From an uncultured Catenibacterium sp. (lineage in GTDB: Bacteria; Bacillota_I; Bacilli_A; Erysipelotrichales; Coprobacillaceae): a stretch of DNA of 9,166 nt. The DNA is taken from NCBI RefSeq assembly GCF_900764565.1, contig NZ_CAAFOM010000172.1, positions 1 to 9,166 of the forward strand, in the 5' to 3' direction. Positions 4,940-9,166 of this stretch are shown in pieces. A program made the position numbers and the translations under genes. The notes below the pieces were generated by a model. That model searched no databases. It saw only the letters and a list, made by a program, of their open reading frames with translations, and was not told the origin of the DNA. Numbering within the stretch: position 1 is the first letter of the stretch; every line of letters starts with the position of its first letter.

Positions 4940-6682
4940 ATGGATTATATGAAGGAACTTATACAATATATAGGAATAAGAAACCTGGTCATATTTGCCT
5001 CTATTCTCATTGTCTTGATTATTTTTATGATTATCTATCATTCAGTGAGATTAAAGGTATATCGTCAGGAAATCTTAGAATTAGAAAATCAGATCAATGG
5101 AATCAAAACACTGCCATTACAATATAGATTAGGTCGTGTACAGTCCATTGCGAAAAATATGCCGGAAGTTGTTGAACAATATGAAGAGTTCACTAAGGAT
5201 TTTGAAAAGATCACTGAATTCCAGAAGAATGAATTAGGTGTTCTAGTGGATGAAGTGGATGCTGCTTTGTTTTATGGGAAGAGTCATGGCGTTAAAAAGA
5301 AATTGGCGATGATTCAGGAAATGACACAGCGTTATGATCATGATGCTAAAGACCTTCTTGCACGTATTGAGAAGGTTACAGAAATAGAAAACATCCAGCG
5401 TATAGAAATCATCAGAGTAAAAGAAAAGTACCGTCAGGTAGGCAATGAATATGATAAGATCCGTATTAAGGTAGAAGAGTTTGTACCACATGCCTTGGAA
5501 ATGTTTAAAGAGCTAGATGATGATTTTGTGAAGCTTGAAACATTAATGAATAATCAGATGTTTGCGGATGCAAAGAAGTTTACAGAAGAGATTGAAAATC
5601 GTATTGATAGTCTTCATGAGAATTTGAAGGATCTTCCTTCTTATGTTTATGTCGTATCTGATTTATTACCGAGCAAGATCACTAAGGTGGATGAATTAAT
5701 TGCTTCTTTAGAAGGTGATGATTATGCACTTGAAGAAATGAAGGTTGCTGCACGTCGTCAGGAAGTAGATGAACAGATGGAAGAATCCATTGCGCAGGTA
5801 AAGAATGTAGATATTAAGGCGGCAGCAGAAGTACTTGAACCTTTAACTGGTCTTATTGAAGAATTAGTGATTGATTTAAGTAAGGAACTTGATTCATATA
5901 AGCAGTTCAAGGAAAAATGGAGAGAAAGCTATAATGAACTTCAAAGACTCACAGGTATGTATCAGCAGACAATGAAGGAATATCGTCGCTTGATTACTGA
6001 ATTTGTGATTGATGAAGAAGAAGTCGTTATTAATAAGAAACATGAAGAATTCATTCAGATTCAAAACGCAGCCAATGATCTGATTGAACAGATGGAGTCT
6101 GGTCATTTTGCCTATGCAGATATGTTAGAACATGTTGAAAGTCTTTATGAAAGAATGATGGCACATGATGCTTATCTTGAAGAGTTTGAAAAGCAGAAGG
6201 AAGAAATTGAAAAGAAGAACCAGGAAGCAGAAGAACTTATTGAAAATATCAATATTGTCTTATTAGAAATCAAATCTGAAATCAAGAACGAGCACCTTCC
6301 TCTAGTGAATGATTCTTATCGTGATTATATTACTGACTCATATAATAAAGTAGAAGAAATCAAGCGTTTTAAAGCCCATAAGCCTGTAGTTTTAAATGAA
6401 CTATGTGCCAAGGTAGAAGGGGCAAGAGATGTCATCTATAAGCTTTATGATAATGTTCATAATATGATTGTGACAGCAGGTATGGTAGAAGATGCGATTG
6501 TTTATGCCAACCGTTATCGTTCAATGTTCTTAGAAGTCAATACAGAACTTACTAAGGCTGAAGTCTTATTTAGAAATGGTGAATATCGCAACGCATTACA
6601 GGTTGCAGTTGATATTCTAGAAAGACTTGAACCAGGAAAATACGAAGAACTCATCAAAAGAAAAGAAATTAAGTCCGCTTAG
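4940..6682 (+). CDS. ezrA: Septation ring formation regulator EzrA
   Basis: 580 residues. EzrA is a membrane-anchored negative regulator of FtsZ ring assembly that keeps rings from forming at the poles and helps coordinate the divisome in Bacillota. A short N-terminus precedes one membrane helix (residues about 15-33, NLVIFASILIVLIIFMIIY); the rest is a long charged helical region of spectrin-like coiled coils facing the cytoplasm. The family's early motif LPLQYRLGRVQSI and the C-terminal ANRYRS (523-528) are visible; the latter corresponds to the QNR patch that matters for midcell localisation, with Ala in place of Gln. I chose ATG 4940 because GAGAGGG lies 7 nt upstream and it puts the membrane helix near the N-terminus; an in-frame TTG at 4892 has no such site and overlaps the promoter. 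Position after rpsD and before nifS-thiI is the usual Bacillota order. Confidence 0.96.
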   Translation: MDYMKELIQYIGIRNLVIFASILIVLIIFMIIYHSVRLKVYRQEILELENQINGIKTLPLQYRLGRVQSIAKNMPEVVEQYEEFTKDFEKITEFQKNELGVLVDEVDAALFYGKSHGVKKKLAMIQEMTQRYDHDAKDLLARIEKVTEIENIQRIEIIRVKEKYRQVGNEYDKIRIKVEEFVPHALEMFKELDDDFVKLETLMNNQMFADAKKFTEEIENRIDSLHENLKDLPSYVYVVSDLLPSKITKVDELIASLEGDDYALEEMKVAARRQEVDEQMEESIAQVKNVDIKAAAEVLEPLTGLIEELVIDLSKELDSYKQFKEKWRESYNELQRLTGMYQQTMKEYRRLITEFVIDEEEVVINKKHEEFIQIQNAANDLIEQMESGHFAYADMLEHVESLYERMMAHDAYLEEFEKQKEEIEKKNQEAEELIENINIVLLEIKSEIKNEHLPLVNDSYRDYITDSYNKVEEIKRFKAHKPVVLNELCAKVEGARDVIYKLYDNVHNMIVTAGMVEDAIVYANRYRSMFLEVNTELTKAEVLFRNGEYRNALQVAVDILERLEPGKYEELIKRKEIKSA

Positions 6683-6695
6683 TGTGGACTTTTTT
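6671..6695 (+). terminator. Terminator of ezrA, overlapping its stop codon
   Basis: AAGTCCGC (6671-6678) pairs with GTGGACTT (6684-6691), an 8-bp stem with one G-T pair and a 5-nt loop, followed by a T-run to 6695 and more T after one C. The ezrA stop codon TAG (6680-6682) sits in the loop, so the final codons of ezrA encode the left arm. Confidence 0.8.
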
Positions 6696-6713
6696 CTTTT
6701 ATATCGTTATTAT
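6685..6713 (+). promoter_or_regulatory. Candidate promoter of the cysteine desulfurase-thiI pair
   Basis: TGGACT (6685-6690) and TATTAT (6708-6713) are separated by exactly 17 nt. The -35 box is the right arm of the ezrA terminator and the spacer includes its T-run. A start near 6720 would leave a 12-nt leader containing GGGGTGAT. The spacing is ideal but the -35 is imperfect, so this is a candidate only. Confidence 0.4.
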
Positions 6714-6731
6714 TTAAGGCGGGGTGATTAG

Positions 6732-7865
6732 ATGATTTATCTAGATTATGTAGCGACAACACCTCTTGATGAGGAAATACGCTCTACATATACAAAACTA
6801 TTAACAAATTATTTTGCGAATTCTGATTCTGCATATGCACCAGGTTATGAAGTCAGTCGTTTAATTGAACAGTCACGTTCTCATATTGCGAAACTACTTC
6901 ATGTCAGTCCTGAAGAATTGATTTTTACATCATGTGCATCAGAATCTAATAATACAGCTATCAAGGGAACAGCCTTCCAATATATGAATAGAGGAAAGCA
7001 TATTATTACAACAGCCTTTGAACATTCAAGTGTTGCCAATACTTTTAAGCAGCTAGAAGAAGTATTTGGTTTTGAAGTGGATTATGTGTCTGTTGATTCA
7101 GAAGGGCATCTTGATTTAAAAGAATTAGAATCTCTTATTAGAGAAGATACAATTCTTGTTTCTACAATGTATGTCAATAATGAAGTAGGAACAATTAATC
7201 CTATTCATGAAATTGCGTCTATTATTCATAAAAAGAATCCTAAGACTAAATATCATGTTGATATGGTACAGGCTTTAGGTAAACTTCCTATTACACTCAA
7301 TGGTATTGATTTAGCCACTTTCTCAGCACATAAGGTATTTGGCTTAAAGGGCAGTGGCTTACTTTATAAGAAGCGTACTGCAAGTATTGTGCCTCTTATT
7401 AATGGTGGTCAGCAGGAAAATGGCTTAAGAGGTGGTACAAGTAATGCATGTGTGGATATTGTACTTGCAAAAACAATGCGTAAAGCGATTGAATCACAAA
7501 AGAGTCACTATGATTATGTTAAAACACTTAATGACTATTTACGTGAGAAGTTAAGTGAAATGGATACTATTATCAACTCACCAGAAGATGCGAGTCCATT
7601 CATCTTAAATATTTCATGTCCACACTATAAACCAGAAGTCATTGTGCATGATTTAGAAACAAAAGGAATCTATATCTCTACAAAGAGTGCCTGCTCAAGT
7701 AAGAAAGTAGAAATCTCTCATACTCTTGCAGCGATGCATTTAGATCCTCTTATCAGCTCAAGTGCATTAAGACTTTCATTCTCACATCTCACTACAAAAC
7801 AGGAACTAGATACATTCCTAGATGCTTTAAAAGATACATTAAATAGAATTAAGAAACAGAGGTAA
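6732..7865 (+). CDS. Cysteine desulfurase, NifS/IscS family (NifZ-like, paired with ThiI)
   Basis: 377 residues, a class V PLP-dependent aminotransferase-fold enzyme that converts cysteine to alanine and holds the sulfur as a persulfide. Seen in order: CASESNN (68-74), FEHSS with His98 stacking on PLP, YVNNEVGTINP (147-157), HVDMVQALGK (175-184, with Asp177 and Gln180), the PLP lysine Lys201 in SAHKVFGLKGSG, RGGTSN (233-238) and the active-site Cys321 in STKSACSSKK. The opening reads YLDYVATT where most relatives have YLDNAATT, a small but noticeable change. Sulfur is most likely handed to ThiI, encoded only 4 nt downstream, as with NifZ in B. subtilis. The ATG follows a GGGGTGAT site. Some annotations would call it nifS or iscS. 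Confidence 0.93.
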   Translation: MIYLDYVATTPLDEEIRSTYTKLLTNYFANSDSAYAPGYEVSRLIEQSRSHIAKLLHVSPEELIFTSCASESNNTAIKGTAFQYMNRGKHIITTAFEHSSVANTFKQLEEVFGFEVDYVSVDSEGHLDLKELESLIREDTILVSTMYVNNEVGTINPIHEIASIIHKKNPKTKYHVDMVQALGKLPITLNGIDLATFSAHKVFGLKGSGLLYKKRTASIVPLINGGQQENGLRGGTSNACVDIVLAKTMRKAIESQKSHYDYVKTLNDYLREKLSEMDTIINSPEDASPFILNISCPHYKPEVIVHDLETKGIYISTKSACSSKKVEISHTLAAMHLDPLISSSALRLSFSHLTTKQELDTFLDALKDTLNRIKKQR

Positions 7866-7869
7866 TTAG

Positions 7870-9066
7870 ATGAAACCAGATCATATCCTTGTTCGTTTTG
7901 GAGAACTGACAACTAAAGGAAAGAACCGTAAACTATTTATTAGAAAACTATTAAAGAATACAAAAGAAATACTTCATGACTATTCTGTTTTAGAATATGA
8001 ATTAACATATGATCGTCTTTATATTTATTTAAATGAAGAAAATGCGGAAGAAGTAACAGATAAGTTAAAGACAATCTTTGGTATTCACAACTTCTCTTTA
8101 TGTTATAAAGTAGAACATGACTTAGAGAAGGCCAAAGAAGTTGTTACTTATATTATTGATCATGATGAAGGTCATACTTTTAAGATTGATACAAAAAGAC
8201 ATGACAAATCATATCCGAAGACATCTATTGAGATGAATAAGGAAATTGCTGGATATGTATTTCATCATACAACAAAAGAATTATCTGTAGATGTTCATAA
8301 CCCAGATATTCTAGTACGTGTAGAATATAGAAAAGATGCTATTTATATCATGGATAACATGATTCCAGGGGCAGGAGGCTATCCAGTCGGTATTGGTGGT
8401 AAAGCCTTATTAATGCTTTCAGGTGGTATTGATTCACCTGTAGCTGGTTATTTAACAATGAAGCGTGGTGTAGACTTAGAATGCATCCACTATGCTTCTC
8501 CACCCTATACAAATGAATTAGCAAGAGAAAAGGTATTAGACCTAGTGAACGTATTAAAAGACTATACACATGGTTCTATTAAGGTTCATATTGTTCCATT
8601 CACTGAACTACAATTATCTGTATATGATCATTGTGATGAATCTTATGCTATGACAGTTATGCGTCGTATGATGTATAGAATTGCGGAAGGTGTTGCAAAG
8701 AAGAATGACTGCTTAGCTATTGTGAATGGTGAAAGTATCGGTCAGGTGGCATCTCAGACACTTGAATCAATGAATACAATCAATCAGGTTATTACAACAC
8801 CAGTTATTCGTCCTGTTGCATGTATGGATAAATTAGAAATCATTAAGATTGCAGAAAAGATTGGTACATATGATATCTCTATTAGACCATATGAAGACTG
8901 CTGTACAATCTTTACACCACATAACCCAGCAACTAAACCTAAGGCTTATAAAGCAGAAGGCTATGAAGCAGAATGGGACTTTGAAACAGAAGTACAGAAG
9001 TGTATTGATAACACTGAAACAATCACTATCAATTTTAAATATAAGAACGATGAAAATCTTTTCTAA
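7870..9066 (+). CDS. thiI: tRNA 4-thiouridine synthase / thiamine biosynthesis sulfurtransferase ThiI
   Basis: 398 residues. ThiI adenylates uridine 8 of tRNA and inserts sulfur to make 4-thiouridine; in many bacteria it also supplies sulfur for thiamine thiazole. Domains in order: an N-terminal ferredoxin-like domain (MKPDHILVRFGELTTKGKNR at the start), a THUMP tRNA-binding domain to about residue 165, and the ATP pyrophosphatase domain beginning IGGKALLMLSGGIDSP with PP-loop SGGIDSP at 184-190. A conserved EDCCTIFTPHNPATKP block (342-357) carries the cysteine pair 344-345. There is no C-terminal rhodanese domain, unlike the roughly 480-residue E. coli protein; the short form is normal in Bacillota and relies on the adjacent desulfurase for persulfide. 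An AGAGGT site overlaps the end of the desulfurase gene. No clear terminator follows. Confidence 0.97.
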   Translation: MKPDHILVRFGELTTKGKNRKLFIRKLLKNTKEILHDYSVLEYELTYDRLYIYLNEENAEEVTDKLKTIFGIHNFSLCYKVEHDLEKAKEVVTYIIDHDEGHTFKIDTKRHDKSYPKTSIEMNKEIAGYVFHHTTKELSVDVHNPDILVRVEYRKDAIYIMDNMIPGAGGYPVGIGGKALLMLSGGIDSPVAGYLTMKRGVDLECIHYASPPYTNELAREKVLDLVNVLKDYTHGSIKVHIVPFTELQLSVYDHCDESYAMTVMRRMMYRIAEGVAKKNDCLAIVNGESIGQVASQTLESMNTINQVITTPVIRPVACMDKLEIIKIAEKIGTYDISIRPYEDCCTIFTPHNPATKPKAYKAEGYEAEWDFETEVQKCIDNTETITINFKYKNDENLF

Positions 9067-9089
9067 AAAAATCCCGAATTGCAAGCAGA

Positions 9090-9141
9090 AACTGGAAATA
9101 AGAAGATAAATTAGATTTTATAGAAAATAGTATTACCAGTT
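9090..9141. repeat. Imperfect long-loop inverted repeat after thiI
   Basis: AACTGGAAATA (9090-9100) and TATTACCAGTT (9131-9141) pair at 10 of 11 positions with one A-A mismatch, enclosing a 30-nt AT-rich loop. No T-run follows on either strand, so it is a poor terminator candidate. The right arm lies within the possible minus-strand gene end. Confidence 0.3.
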
Positions 9142-9166
9142 ACATTAAGTTTAGCTAATTCATTAA
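9111..9166 (-). CDS. Possible C-terminal end of a converging gene (partial)
   Basis: On the minus strand one frame is open from the window edge to a TAA at 9113-9111 and would encode NELAKLNVTGNTIFYKI. The peptide has an ordinary composition and convergent placement with thiI is plausible, but 17 open codons in AT-rich DNA are not significant alone. I do not recognise a family. The other reading is that this is simple intergenic sequence. Confidence 0.25.
   Translation of the reverse strand, partial: NELAKLNVTGNTIFYKI

Noticed and set aside
5243..6106. Two minus-strand open frames within ezrA
   Set aside because: They are antisense shadows of a long coiled-coil gene; their Phe/Leu/Ile-rich content reflects the reversed Glu/Lys codons.
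7718..9109. Several short frames overlapping the desulfurase and thiI genes
   Set aside because: All lie within or across well-supported genes, lack start signals and match nothing known.
1..9166. CRISPR arrays, tRNA genes, insertion sequences or attachment sites
   Set aside because: No regularly spaced repeats, cloverleaf, transposase or paired direct repeats were found on either strand by eye.

Overview
The window is about 9.2 kb of AT-rich DNA. Its order rpsD / ezrA / NifS-type cysteine desulfurase / thiI, the zinc-free form of S4, the presence of EzrA and strong Shine-Dalgarno sites all point to a low-GC Bacillota (Firmicutes) chromosome. An Erysipelotrichia-like gut bacterium is my guess, but the sequence alone does not prove it. 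Nothing looks plasmid- or phage-like: there is no transposase, integrase, CRISPR array, tRNA or rRNA.

Left part. Positions 1-110 are unusually GC-rich and full of nested inverted repeats, and end in a hairpin. They look like the 3' end of a plus-strand structured RNA that begins before the window. Converging on it is a minus-strand gene for a TRIC/UPF0126 membrane protein (104-763). Upstream of that is rpsD (806-1411, ribosomal protein S4), which has its own strong promoter, a folded leader of about 160 nt and a clean terminator.

Middle part. A minus-strand three-gene operon (3368 to 1627) encodes an FMN-binding split-barrel protein, a Sel1-repeat protein and an ADP-ribose macrodomain hydrolase. 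The genes are separated by exactly 10 nt each. Upstream is a MATE efflux transporter gene (3434-4768) with its own terminator. These four genes sit between rpsD and ezrA and look like an accessory block within an otherwise conserved neighbourhood.

Right part. Reading the other way from a 171-nt divergent intergenic region are ezrA (4940-6682, a negative regulator of FtsZ ring assembly), a cysteine desulfurase (6732-7865) and thiI (7870-9066). The last two form a tight pair: the desulfurase takes sulfur from cysteine and ThiI uses it for 4-thiouridine in tRNA and, in many species, for the thiazole of thiamine. The last 56 bases may hold the C-terminal end of a converging minus-strand gene.

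A recurring property is compaction. Terminator hairpins overlap stop codons at the TRIC, MATE and ezrA ends, and candidate promoters of the next gene lie inside or directly against these terminators. I see no clear new multi-gene system. The best leads are the unidentified RNA at the left edge, the S4 leader with a hairpin abutting the ribosome binding site, and the macrodomain/Sel1/flavin-barrel operon.
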